From Promethearchaeota archaeon (GTDB lineage: Archaea; Asgardarchaeota; Lokiarchaeia; Sigyniarchaeales; SOKP01): a stretch of DNA of 64,000 nucleotides. The notes beneath the pieces are model-generated. The model searched no databases, had not been told where the DNA came from, and saw only the letters and a list, made by a program, of their open reading frames with translations. Of the stretch, positions 56,248 to 64,000 are shown piece after piece. Numbering within the stretch: position 1 is the stretch's first letter; the number at the start of each line of letters is the position of its first letter. A program made the translations under genes and the position numbers. The stretch covers positions 33,287 to 97,286 of the forward strand of contig JALGVJ010000013.1 in NCBI GenBank assembly GCA_029838195.1, in the 5' to 3' direction.

Positions 56248-57147
56248 ATGTCAAAATTAGAAAAATTAAAAGGGGTCATTACCGCATTGATTACTCCTTT
56301 TAATGAGGATTTTTCCCTAAATGAAGAAAAATATCGGGAATTCATACGATTTCAAGTGGAAAATGGTTGCCAAATTTTAACCATGGGCACAACTGGAGAG
56401 TCTGCTACTTTATCTCATGAAGAGCATCATATAGCAATCGATATTGCCGTAGATGAAGCCAAAAAAACTGGTAAGGATCCGTTTGTATTAGCGGGGGCGG
56501 GCAGCAATTCTACTAAAGAAGCAATTAGTCTCAGTCAATATGCGGAAAAAGCAGGAGCCGATGCGTTGCTTCAAGTGGTACCTTATTATAACAAACCCGT
56601 TCAACATTCCTTAATTGAACATTTTTCCGCTATAGCAGATTCCGTTTCCATTCCCATCATTTTATACAACGTTCCCAGCAGGACCGTGAGAAATTTAGAC
56701 GTAGAGACCGTGATCACCCTTGCGAATAAAAAAGATAATATTGTGGGCATCAAAGAGGCAAGCGGAAATATTGATCAAATCACGAGGATTATTAAAGGAA
56801 CGCCAGATGATTTTATAGTGTTGAGTGGAGATGATGGAATGACTTATCATCTCATGGCATTGGGAGGGCACGGGGTAATTAGCGTTGCCTCCAACATTAT
56901 CCCTTTAAAAATGGTAGAATTTATTAATTCCATGAAGGAAGGAAATTGGGATAAAGCAAGAAATATGCAGCTGGAATTTTACGATCTTTTTAAAATTTTA
57001 TTCATAGAAACGAATCCGGGGCCGGTAAAATATGCTGCTGAACGTATGGGGATAATGAACATGAGAATGCGCTTGCCGTTAACCCCTCCCTTGGAGCAGA
57101 ATAGAGCAAAAATAGACAAGGTATTAAAGGAATTAAATCTCATTTAA
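56248..57147 (+). CDS. dapA: 4-hydroxy-tetrahydrodipicolinate synthase
   Basis: First committed step of lysine/diaminopimelate synthesis: condenses pyruvate with aspartate semialdehyde. The 299-residue barrel has TMGTTGESATLSHEE, PYYNKPVQ, the tyrosine in ILYNVPSRT and the Schiff-base lysine in VGIKEASGN. A GAGGAAATAAAAG ribosome binding site precedes the ATG. It is followed by dapB after 24 bases, so they form an operon. Related aldolases (NanA, KDG aldolase) are less likely given the dapB and dapF neighbours. Confidence 0.96.
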   Translation: MSKLEKLKGVITALITPFNEDFSLNEEKYREFIRFQVENGCQILTMGTTGESATLSHEEHHIAIDIAVDEAKKTGKDPFVLAGAGSNSTKEAISLSQYAEKAGADALLQVVPYYNKPVQHSLIEHFSAIADSVSIPIILYNVPSRTVRNLDVETVITLANKKDNIVGIKEASGNIDQITRIIKGTPDDFIVLSGDDGMTYHLMALGGHGVISVASNIIPLKMVEFINSMKEGNWDKARNMQLEFYDLFKILFIETNPGPVKYAAERMGIMNMRMRLPLTPPLEQNRAKIDKVLKELNLI

Positions 57148-57171
57148 ATGACCTTCTAAGAGGTGAATGTC

Positions 57172-57993
57172 ATGATCAAATTGTTAATTTTCGGACCAAC
57201 GGGTTCCATGGGACGATTAATTAGTGGATTGGCTTTAGAAGACGAGGAAATTAAAGTGGTTGCAGCATGTGACGTGGCAGAAATAGGAGAAGATTTGGGG
57301 ATTGTCGTGGGAAAAAGCAACCCGGATCAGATTAAAATCAGCGACGTGAAACATCTTGAAGAAATTATTCAAGCTACAAAACCTGATGTAATGGTGGATT
57401 TTACAACAGCGAGTGCTACTGAATATAATTCAAAAATTTGTATCAACCATCAAGTTCGATGTGTCATAGGAACTACAGGACTATCTGATGGATATCTGAA
57501 AGAATTAGATGAGCTAATAAAAAAAAACCGATGCCCGTGTGTCTTATCTTCAAATATGGCAACAGGTACCAATATTTTTTTCAAAATAGCTTCCCTTTTA
57601 GCTACTTATTTATCGGACTGGGACATTGAAATAATTGAAGCACATCATCACCGTAAAGTGGATGCTCCAAGCGGAACGGCTTTAACGGTGGGGAAATTGA
57701 TTTCAGAAGCCTTAAACGTAAATTTCGAGGAAGTTGCTAAATTTGGCAGGGATAAAGGTCCGAATAAACGAAAAATTGGAGCAAAACAAGAAATTGGAAT
57801 TCATTCAATTCGAGCAGGCGATATTGTAGGAGATCACGTGATAATATTTGCTGGTCCTGGCGAGCGTATTGAATTAAAGCATCAAGCCCATAGTAGAAAT
57901 TGTTTTGCTACAGGTGCCATTAAAGCCATTAAATTCATACAGAATGCCACGGAAAATAAAATTTATTCCATGACCGAAGTTTTAAATTTATAA
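57172..57993 (+). CDS. dapB: 4-hydroxy-tetrahydrodipicolinate reductase
   Basis: Second enzyme of the diaminopimelate pathway; uses NAD(P)H. About 273 residues: the Rossmann motif FGPTGSMGRLI, the FTTAS strand, VIGTTG, and the catalytic-site signature EAHHHRKVDAPSGTA. The open frame includes a GTG at 57163, but GAGGTG at that place is a ribosome binding site for the ATG at 57172, so I use the latter. It is co-transcribed with dapA and faces dapF. Confidence 0.97.
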   Translation: MIKLLIFGPTGSMGRLISGLALEDEEIKVVAACDVAEIGEDLGIVVGKSNPDQIKISDVKHLEEIIQATKPDVMVDFTTASATEYNSKICINHQVRCVIGTTGLSDGYLKELDELIKKNRCPCVLSSNMATGTNIFFKIASLLATYLSDWDIEIIEAHHHRKVDAPSGTALTVGKLISEALNVNFEEVAKFGRDKGPNKRKIGAKQEIGIHSIRAGDIVGDHVIIFAGPGERIELKHQAHSRNCFATGAIKAIKFIQNATENKIYSMTEVLNL

Positions 57994-58047
57994 TTTTTTT
58001 TAAAAATAGTTCACTTTTTTTCTAAACTTATTTAACAATTGAATGAA

Positions 58048-58185
58048 TGAGATAAAATTATAAATTGATCAGAGCAGATCAGTTTTATCATCAATCTTAT
58101 AGTAGATTTCATCCCGTCTACTCTTCATCGAACTCGATTAAAGGGTATCCAAGCTCTAATCGAATTCATTTATAATTTTATCTCA
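58048..58185. repeat. 138-bp palindromic/structured element with 18-bp terminal inverted repeats
   Basis: TGAGATAAAATTATAAAT at 58048-58065 is perfectly inverted at 58168-58185. Inside are two more hairpins: AGTAGA/TCTACT (58101-58122, 10-nt loop) and TCGATTA/TAATCGA (58134-58163), plus a direct repeat GATCAG near 58067 and 58077. It sits in the centre of the gap between convergent dapB and dapF. It could be a structured small RNA, a two-way terminator, or a MITE-like mobile element; no target-site duplication was seen. No ORF is inside. Confidence 0.6.
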
Positions 58186-58234
58186 AGAATCTTAAGAAAG
58201 GAAAGCGTAAAAAATTTATCGGGAAGCAATTCGA

Positions 58235-59116
58235 TTAAAAAGTTAACTCTTCTATATAACCTTTAAAAACATGCGTGATGGGGCCTTCCATGAGTACAGT
58301 CTCGCCCGTGTAGGTGATTAATAAATCGCCTCCATCATTATGCACGGTAATGGGTTTATTTTCTTCCAATATTCCTAAGATCGTTCCAGCAACAACAGCC
58401 GCACAACTGCCCGTGCCACATGATTTGGTAATTCCAACACTCCGTTCAAAAACTCGTAAGCTCAATTCGGTTTTAGACAAGATTTGAATAAACTCAACGT
58501 TCGTATTTTTTGGAAATTTCTCATGAGATTCGATAAGTGCCCCATATTTAAATAAATCGTTATCATCCAATTGATTTTTTACGACAATTACCGCATGAGG
58601 ATTTCCCATGGATACCGCTGTGAATCGCAAGATTTTATCTAAGATGGGAAGAGGTTCATTAATGCACTCCGCCGTATTACTCGAAGGGATCACGGGAATC
58701 TCATTACAATTCAAGATAGGAGGCCCCATGTCAATCTGTACACTAATGACATTACCATTCTTGATATTTAATTTAGCGTGTTGAATCCCTTTAAGAGTTT
58801 CAATGTTTAAGCTCTCTTTTTTCACGATATCGTTTTCATACACGTGTTTGGAAAAGCATCGAATTCCATTTCCACACATCTCAGCTTCCGAACCATCATT
58901 ATTAAAAATTCGCATTCTAATGTCTGCTACCTCTGATTCATTTACAAAAATTAATCCATCGGCGCCTACGGAAAAATGGTGTTCACATAATTTTCGTGCC
59001 AAGTCCGGTTTTTTCTGTTCCGGAATTTTATACTTAATATCATTAATTACGATATAATCATTTCCTAACCCGTGGAGTTTTTCAAATTCGAGATTTTTTA
59101 TGCTTATTGAGCTCAT
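58235..59116 (-). CDS. dapF: Diaminopimelate epimerase
   Basis: Converts LL- to meso-diaminopimelate before lysine formation. About 293 residues with both catalytic cysteines in the expected setting: EMCGNGIRCFSKHVY in the first half and KSCGTGSCAAVVAG in the second, plus FEKLHGLGNDYIVI near the N-terminus. I chose the ATG at 59116; a GTG four codons upstream is also possible. Convergent with dapB. Having dapA, dapB and dapF here indicates the diaminopimelate route to lysine rather than the aminoadipate route. Confidence 0.96.
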   Translation of the reverse strand: MSSISIKNLEFEKLHGLGNDYIVINDIKYKIPEQKKPDLARKLCEHHFSVGADGLIFVNESEVADIRMRIFNNDGSEAEMCGNGIRCFSKHVYENDIVKKESLNIETLKGIQHAKLNIKNGNVISVQIDMGPPILNCNEIPVIPSSNTAECINEPLPILDKILRFTAVSMGNPHAVIVVKNQLDDNDLFKYGALIESHEKFPKNTNVEFIQILSKTELSLRVFERSVGITKSCGTGSCAAVVAGTILGILEENKPITVHNDGGDLLITYTGETVLMEGPITHVFKGYIEELTF

Positions 59117-59363
59117 GAGCCATTTCACTTTTATTGGCTTGTTTTTAATGTAAAAGGTACTGAGAAAATAATATTAAAAATCAGTTAAAAAATATTCATT
59201 TTTAAAAATTAAACGTGAATCAAATTAATTGGTGAATTTTATCATGATTTTACTACTAATTTCAGCCATTTTGAATTGCTTTTACCTATAAGATTTATTT
59301 GGTTTATGCCATTCAATCATTTATAGTTTAAGCTAAATCATCCTTACAAGATTGTAGAGAACC

Positions 59364-60638
59364 ATGGGCTTTACCATAACGGAAAAAATTTTAAGAGATC
59401 ATGCTGAAAATAGAAATGTCGTTGCGGGCGATTACGCAATGGTTAAAGTTGATAAATGCTTAGCGAATGACATAACCGCTCCCATAGCCATTGAGGTATT
59501 TAATCAACTCACCGAAGGAACTAATATAGATGTTTTTAATAGAGAAAAAATCATTTTTACTCCTGATCATTTCACTCCTAATAAAGACGTGAAATCCGCT
59601 GAACAATGCAAGTTCTTGCGCGAATTTGCTCATCGGCATGCTATTAAAAATTATTTTGAAGTCGGTCGAGGGGGAATTGAACATTGTCTCATTCCAGAGA
59701 AAGCCTTAGTATCTCCAGGAGAAGTCTTTATTGGAGCAGATTCCCATACATGTACGTTTGGGGCTCTCGGAGCCTTTGCTACTGGCGTAGGTTCTACAGA
59801 TTTAGGTTTTACCTTGGTGTTTGGAAAGTGTTGGTTTAAGATCCCAGAAACAATAAAATTCATCTATTCAGGAAATTTGAATCGGTGGGTATCGGGAAAG
59901 GATCTAATCTTGCATACCATTGGAACGATAGGAGTGGATGGTGCTACTTATAAAGCCATGGAATTCACCGGTGAAGTCATTAAAAGACTTTCAATGGCCG
60001 GTAGATTTACCATGTGTAACATGGCGATTGAAGCTGGTGCTAAAAATGGTATGATCATTCCGGATGAAATCACTATATCATATTTAGAACAAGTGGAAAA
60101 TCACAATTATAAGATTTATAATAGTGATGAAGATGCAGAATATGTTGATACTATTAACATTGAATGTAGTAAACTGGAACCCCAAATCGCCTTGCCTCAT
60201 TCACCGGGTAATGTGAAGCCCATATCTGAAGTAGAGAACATGCGTATTGAAATTGATCAAGCAGTGATCGGTTCATGTACTAATGGACGGTTAGAGGATT
60301 TAAGAATAGCTGCCCAAATATTGAAAGATAACAAGATCCATTATGACGTGCGGTGCATAATCATTCCTGGCACTCCACACATATATCTTGAAGCAGTAAA
60401 AGAAGGCTTAATAGAAATTTTTCTTGAAGCGGGAGCCATCGTGTCGACGCCTACGTGTGGCCCTTGTTTAGGGGGATACATGGGCATATTGGGTGCGGGA
60501 GAAAAAGCCATTTCCACAACCAATCGAAACTTTAAAGGACGAATGGGACACGTTACAAGTGAAATTTATCTCTCGAATCCTGCGATAGCAGCAGCTTCAG
60601 CAATTAAGGGATATATCTCCGCACCTTTCTTGAATTAA
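59364..60638 (+). CDS. leuC: Isopropylmalate/homoaconitate isomerase large subunit
   Basis: Aconitase-superfamily large subunit (424 aa). The substrate and cluster signatures are present: ADSHTCTFGALGAFATG, then GSCTNGRLED with the first cluster cysteine and PTCGPCLGGYMG with the other two. It works with the separate small subunit encoded 48 bases downstream. Archaeal homologues isomerise isopropylmalate (leucine), homocitrate or methylcitramalate (isoleucine). The diaminopimelate genes next door make a homoaconitase role in lysine synthesis less needed. Divergent from dapF. Confidence 0.94.
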   Translation: MGFTITEKILRDHAENRNVVAGDYAMVKVDKCLANDITAPIAIEVFNQLTEGTNIDVFNREKIIFTPDHFTPNKDVKSAEQCKFLREFAHRHAIKNYFEVGRGGIEHCLIPEKALVSPGEVFIGADSHTCTFGALGAFATGVGSTDLGFTLVFGKCWFKIPETIKFIYSGNLNRWVSGKDLILHTIGTIGVDGATYKAMEFTGEVIKRLSMAGRFTMCNMAIEAGAKNGMIIPDEITISYLEQVENHNYKIYNSDEDAEYVDTINIECSKLEPQIALPHSPGNVKPISEVENMRIEIDQAVIGSCTNGRLEDLRIAAQILKDNKIHYDVRCIIIPGTPHIYLEAVKEGLIEIFLEAGAIVSTPTCGPCLGGYMGILGAGEKAISTTNRNFKGRMGHVTSEIYLSNPAIAAASAIKGYISAPFLN

Positions 60639-60686
60639 TTTTATTTTCAATATAATGTTTCACTATTAAGAGGAATAGTTGTTAAC

Positions 60687-61190
60687 ATGAGAGGAAAAGT
60701 CATAAAATATGAACAAGCAAATATTAATACGGATTTAATAATTCCAGCAAGATATCTCGTAAAATCTGATCCCGAATTTCTCTCAACCCATTGCATGGAA
60801 GATTTGGATCCCCTTTTTCATCAAAAAAAGGAAAATTTAGGGGCAGAAATCCTAGTAGCAGGTCCTAATTTTGGAAGTGGGTCCAGTCGAGAGCAAGCAC
60901 CCTTAGCGCTAAAACATTCCGGTATCAAATGCGTGATTGCGCCATTTTTTGCCAGAATTTTTCTTAGAAATGCTATTAATATAGGGTTACCTCTTATTGA
61001 ATTTAATGAAATCGATGAGTTAAATGAAGGTGATGAGTTAGAAATAGATTTTCAAGCCGGGGTTCTGAGAAATATTACAACCGGACAATCGTATTCCGTG
61101 ACTAAAATGCCAAAATTTCTCCAAGAGATTATTAATGCTGGTGGACTCTTGAAATATGGGAAAAGCCTTTTGAAAGAAATACATCGTTAA
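60687..61190 (+). CDS. leuD: Isopropylmalate/homoaconitate isomerase small subunit
   Basis: Swivelling small subunit, 167 residues. Signatures: NINTDLIIPARYLV near the N-terminus and GPNFGSGSSREQAPLALK (the swivel and substrate serines). The loop after the second helix, which helps to choose the substrate, reads YLVK here. That is nearer to the YLVY reported for methanogen isopropylmalate isomerase than to the YLRT of homoaconitase, so leucine biosynthesis is the better guess. It follows leuC by 48 bases. Confidence 0.94.
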   Translation: MRGKVIKYEQANINTDLIIPARYLVKSDPEFLSTHCMEDLDPLFHQKKENLGAEILVAGPNFGSGSSREQAPLALKHSGIKCVIAPFFARIFLRNAINIGLPLIEFNEIDELNEGDELEIDFQAGVLRNITTGQSYSVTKMPKFLQEIINAGGLLKYGKSLLKEIHR

Positions 61191-61265
61191 TTTAAAATAG
61201 ATAAGAATTAATAGCATCGACGATTAGTAAAAAATTAAAATAGATAATAAACGCCTATTATTAGA

Positions 61266-61775
61266 ATGAAATATAAAAAAACCAGCTTGTTAATCGCTTT
61301 CATTCTCGTTTTCTTCCCGATTTCAACGGTTGTAGGATATGAGAATGTTGAAAAAATCTCGGAATCAACTTCAGCGTTCTTTCTCGTTAATCTGAATAAA
61401 GGAGAATTATTAGAAATAAAAGTTGAATCCTTAGAAGGAGGATGGTTTGGCCTTTTTCTTTTTGATGAACGACCGGAAGAAACACATGTAAATTTTGATG
61501 GCACTCTTGATAATGAAATATATAATAAGGCAATTTTATATGACATTGGAAATGAGCCAACACTTATTTATATTGCAGAAAACACGCAAATTTATTATAT
61601 CCAACTCATACTTCTTGAAAATGGCCCTGATACCTATATAATAACGTCAAATAGAGAACTTTCTAGATATTATTTGCCTCAATTACATGGATATTCTATT
61701 CCAATTCTCCTTGTTTCCGTGATTTCTACCATGGTCTTCCTTTTCGTGAAATATAAAAACAATCTTAATGAATAG
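61266..61775 (+). CDS. Secreted/anchored hypothetical protein
   Basis: A 169-residue protein with an N-terminal signal peptide or anchor (TSLLIAFILVFFPISTVVGY), an extracellular beta-rich middle (FFLVNLNKGELLEIKVESL; a pattern like pre-peptidase C-terminal-type domains), and a C-terminal membrane helix (YSIPILLVSVISTMVFLFV) with a basic end (KYKNNLNE). I do not recognise the family. Single gene downstream of leuD. Confidence 0.65.
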   Translation: MKYKKTSLLIAFILVFFPISTVVGYENVEKISESTSAFFLVNLNKGELLEIKVESLEGGWFGLFLFDERPEETHVNFDGTLDNEIYNKAILYDIGNEPTLIYIAENTQIYYIQLILLENGPDTYIITSNRELSRYYLPQLHGYSIPILLVSVISTMVFLFVKYKNNLNE

Positions 61776-62103
61776 AGCTTAATTCTTTTATTCCCATTTA
61801 CATAGAGGAAGATCTAAATTACAAATTCAATTATTAGCATGTGCCTATTTTATCGGAAAAGAAAAAAGATAATCGGGACACGATAAGGTGGCTCTCTTCT
61901 AATTTATAAGAAACCATTCTTTCATTCCTCTTTCTCTCAAATATCAATAAATTTGCAAGAAAAAATAAAAAATATAAAATCATTCGCCCCCGTTCATTCA
62001 TTATTCTTGAGTTTTAACAATATTCGTGTTTATAAGGAATGGTGAATTTTAAATTTTATAAAATCATTCCTTAATTATCATATCTTCAACTATTGAGCAA
62101 AAA
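61776..62103. other. Intergenic upstream of cdhD
   Basis: AT-rich promoter region for cdhD. No ORF, RNA gene or clear repeat was seen. The leader close to the start contains the Shine-Dalgarno described separately. Confidence 0.4.
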
Positions 62104-62116
62104 GTGATGAGTCATA
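62104..62116 (+). promoter_or_regulatory. Shine-Dalgarno with non-canonical ATA start
   Basis: GTGAT (62104-62108) matches the 3' part of the archaeal Shine-Dalgarno GGAGGTGAT. Five bases later comes ATA (62114) then TCA, in frame with cdhD. The out-of-frame ATG at 62107 ends at TGA after five codons. Confidence 0.45.
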
Positions 62117-63316
62117 TCATTTGAAGAATTAAGTAAAAAATTAGAAGAATTCATGAAAAACACGCAAGAACTTGAATTAAAAGATGTTGAATTATTCGCG
62201 GAACACTTGGAATTAGAAATGCTGCCGCAAGTAGTAGTCTCTGCAGCACAAGCAGCAGGTCTACCCGCCCCCTCCCAACTTGGTAAAGCGGAATGGACTT
62301 CCGCAAAATTAAAGCTAGAACTTGAATATCCCGGTGAAATAGAAACAATTCAATTCATCCGGACTAATGGTAAAACTTGTACCATCGGAGGCGAGAAAGT
62401 ACCCCCATTTTTTAATTTTCTCGGATTAGAAAAAAGAAATCCTAATCCTCCTCTCGTAACGTACGATGTTTTCGATATGGGTTCTGAAATGATGCTTCCT
62501 AAACCCATCAAAGAAGAATACAAGGACGTATTGGCCGATCCTGCCCAATGGGCAAAATTCGTCGTGGACAAATTCGGAGCAGAGTGCATTACCTTCCATT
62601 CCTTAGGAATCGATCCTGGCACCCTAGATTGGCCCGTTTCAAAATCTCGTCAGCTCTTTGAAGAAATCCTTCAAGCAGTCGATGTGCCCGTCATTATTGG
62701 TTGTTCGGGAAACAAGAAGAAAGACGTCGAGATGTTTAAAGAACTTGCTGCAGTAGCTGAAAGTGAAGTCCTCATGCTCTCTGCTGCTGATAAAGCAACA
62801 TGGGAAGAAGTCGTGCCTTTAGCCGTGAAATACGACCATAATTGCCTCTTATGGACGAGTCTGGATCTAAATAATCAAATTAAAATGAATAAAGATGCCA
62901 TAGAACTTGGACTCCCACGTAATCGGATTGTCATGGACCCAACATGTGCTACGCTAGGATATGGTATGGAGTACTCATTTAGCATTTATCAGCGAATGCG
63001 AATGGCAGGACTTCTCGGTGAGAAAGATCTTGCTTTTCCAATTAGCGGAGGAACGACAAACGCATGGGGTGCACGTGAGGCTTGGATGAGTGAGAAAAAT
63101 GTTCCCGGATGGGGTGTGAGAAAATATAGGGGGCCAATCTGGGAAATCCTAAACGCTCTCTGTCTAGCAATAGTTGGTCTTGATTTAGCCATGATGTTTC
63201 ATCCAATCGCCGCAAAAGCCATAAAGGATATTACTTCTCAATTCTTTGCTGAAATCCCAAAAGAACTGGAAGCAAAAGGCTATTATGATTGGGTTTCAGC
63301 ACAAATAAAACGGTAA
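62114..63316 (+). CDS. cdhD: Acetyl-CoA decarbonylase/synthase subunit delta (CdhD)
   Basis: Corrinoid iron-sulfur protein small subunit of the CODH/acetyl-CoA synthase complex. It takes the methyl group from the methyl-pterin in the archaeal Wood-Ljungdahl pathway. The TIM barrel is complete and has typical stretches: GAECITFHSLGIDPGT, VPVIIGCSGNKKKDVEM, and RIVMDPTCATLGYGMEYSF. The first ATG (62153) gives 387 residues, but the open frame above it reads SFEELSKKLEEF, a credible N-terminus, with a Shine-Dalgarno in front of an ATA at 62114 giving 400 residues. No other cdh gene is in the window; a HerA-like gene follows. Confidence 0.9.
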   Translation: MSFEELSKKLEEFMKNTQELELKDVELFAEHLELEMLPQVVVSAAQAAGLPAPSQLGKAEWTSAKLKLELEYPGEIETIQFIRTNGKTCTIGGEKVPPFFNFLGLEKRNPNPPLVTYDVFDMGSEMMLPKPIKEEYKDVLADPAQWAKFVVDKFGAECITFHSLGIDPGTLDWPVSKSRQLFEEILQAVDVPVIIGCSGNKKKDVEMFKELAAVAESEVLMLSAADKATWEEVVPLAVKYDHNCLLWTSLDLNNQIKMNKDAIELGLPRNRIVMDPTCATLGYGMEYSFSIYQRMRMAGLLGEKDLAFPISGGTTNAWGAREAWMSEKNVPGWGVRKYRGPIWEILNALCLAIVGLDLAMMFHPIAAKAIKDITSQFFAEIPKELEAKGYYDWVSAQIKR

Positions 63317-63523
63317 AAAAAAAAAAGAAGGGTTCTATTTTTTTCTTCCTACTTATCTTTTCATGGTATAATTTTTTCCCAATAAAGCCTTCCAACCATT
63401 CATAAATTCATAAAAGCTTACATGGAATTCTTATAGAATAAATCATGCCACTATCTACCCGTTCTGGATGAATTCTTTTAAAAAAATATTGATCTTTTTA
63501 TCCTTTTGTCATGATAAAATAAG

Positions 63524-64000
63524 ATGAATTTGGACTATTTTTTGTTCCAAAGCTTAATTTTTTTTTTATTCTGTGGATTGAATTATTATCTTTATCGAAG
63601 ATATAAAAACCAGCAAGTATATACACTTTCAAAAAAATTTAGATTATTACGCCTTGGAACCATTATTCTTCTCGTTTCCATCATTTTTGCGATTATATTA
63701 AACCGTAATTTATTTACTCTTGAAGATCCCGATCTTAATTTTTTATTAAAAATTAATGGTTTCATGTTCCTTTTGATTTTTTCTTTTCCCCTTTTAATTC
63801 ATTCTTTCCAAAACTTAAATGATTGTAAAATCAAGTTAGAATATCCAACACGCTCTAAAAGTCATGTTGGCAAGATAAAATTGGGTAGAATTCTTTATAA
63901 AAATAAAAAAAAATACCATTATTATTTAAACCTCGACGATCTCACACAGCACGTGTTCGTGTGCGGCATCACGGGCTCCGGGAAGAGCAATTTTGTCCAG
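63524..64000 (+). CDS. HerA/FtsK-like P-loop ATPase, membrane-anchored (partial)
   Basis: Truncated by the right end of the window; 159 residues visible. Three hydrophobic segments (about residues 5-20, 42-62 and 78-98) are followed by LGRILYKNKKKYHYYLNLDD and a Walker A motif VCGITGSGKSNF. Such ITGSGKSN motifs after an LGxxx..DL..H segment are typical of HerA/VirB4/TraD-type DNA-pumping or helicase ATPases. The N-terminal membrane anchor suggests a transporter-like or conjugation-type member. Start ATG at 63524; no clear ribosome binding site. Confidence 0.75.
   Translation, partial: MNLDYFLFQSLIFFLFCGLNYYLYRRYKNQQVYTLSKKFRLLRLGTIILLVSIIFAIILNRNLFTLEDPDLNFLLKINGFMFLLIFSFPLLIHSFQNLNDCKIKLEYPTRSKSHVGKIKLGRILYKNKKKYHYYLNLDDLTQHVFVCGITGSGKSNFVQ

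Noticed and set aside
1..64000. CRISPR array, insertion sequence or replication origin
   Set aside because: No regularly spaced direct repeats, no transposase gene or IS ends, and no Orc1/Cdc6 gene or origin-box clusters were seen.

Overview
The window looks like a contiguous piece of an AT-rich Asgard (Promethearchaeota) chromosome, probably a Lokiarchaeia-like lineage. The archaeal signs are direct: an rpoD-rpl18e-rpl13-rps9 cluster with a ferredoxin-bearing RpoD, TrmI, archaeal-type TrpRS, Hsp20 next to CDC48, archaemetzincin, a CdhD subunit of acetyl-CoA decarbonylase/synthase, and BHB-type introns. The Asgard assignment is inferred mainly from a Rag/Gtr-like GTPase with an HKxD motif and a long C-terminal region, supported by a eukaryote-like PPP phosphatase. 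No rRNA is present to test it.

Layout. 0.1-9.6 kb: Lrp regulator, MsrB, HisI, TrpRS, Rag-like GTPase, YjbQ, TrmI with a tRNA-binding OB protein, a coiled-coil protein and a membrane protein. 9.9-16 kb: SHMT, the RNA polymerase/ribosomal cluster, and the last two shikimate-pathway steps (AroA, AroC). 16-24.6 kb: nuclease, FmdE-like protein, hydrolase, hydroxyacyl-CoA dehydrogenase, acetyltransferase, Clp1/Grc3 kinase, and a circularly permuted ATP-grasp ligase paired with an M14-like carboxypeptidase. 24.8-36.5 kb: hydrolase, MFS transporter, PLP enzyme, PhoU-like regulator, two solitary adenine methyltransferases around a PPP phosphatase and a GGCT protein. 36.5-43.4 kb: MetE-like methyltransferase, Hsp20, CDC48, ArsR regulator, small metallopeptidase, polyferredoxin. 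43.7-52.9 kb: a gene-poor accessory stretch with a 1102-aa TIR-like protein, a membrane protein, at least four decayed genes, an intron-containing tRNA-Pro and a surface protein. 52.9-64 kb: archaemetzincin, ADP-ribosylhydrolase, argG, dapA/dapB/dapF, leuC/leuD, a secreted protein, cdhD and the start of a HerA/FtsK-like ATPase.

Most noteworthy. (1) argG is interrupted by 32 nt exactly inside its ATP-binding SGGLDTS motif. The flanks fold as a bulge-helix-bulge motif whose normal cut positions restore the motif and frame, so this is a candidate spliceosome-independent intron in a protein-coding gene. (2) tRNA-Pro(UGG) in the same window has a textbook BHB intron at the non-canonical position 25/26. 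(3) Three genes (MetE-like, polyferredoxin, cdhD) have Shine-Dalgarno sequences at identical spacing in front of TTA, ATT and ATA, each a third-base variant of a normal start codon and each followed by TCA. (4) The Rag-like GTPase, the TIR-solenoid protein and the ATP-grasp/M14 pair are the best candidates for interesting proteins.

Metabolically the genes point to Wood-Ljungdahl-type one-carbon chemistry (CdhD, SHMT, MetE-like, FmdE-like) plus amino-acid biosynthesis (aromatic, Arg, Lys via diaminopimelate, and Leu or a related pathway). All family assignments come from reading motifs; no database search was possible.
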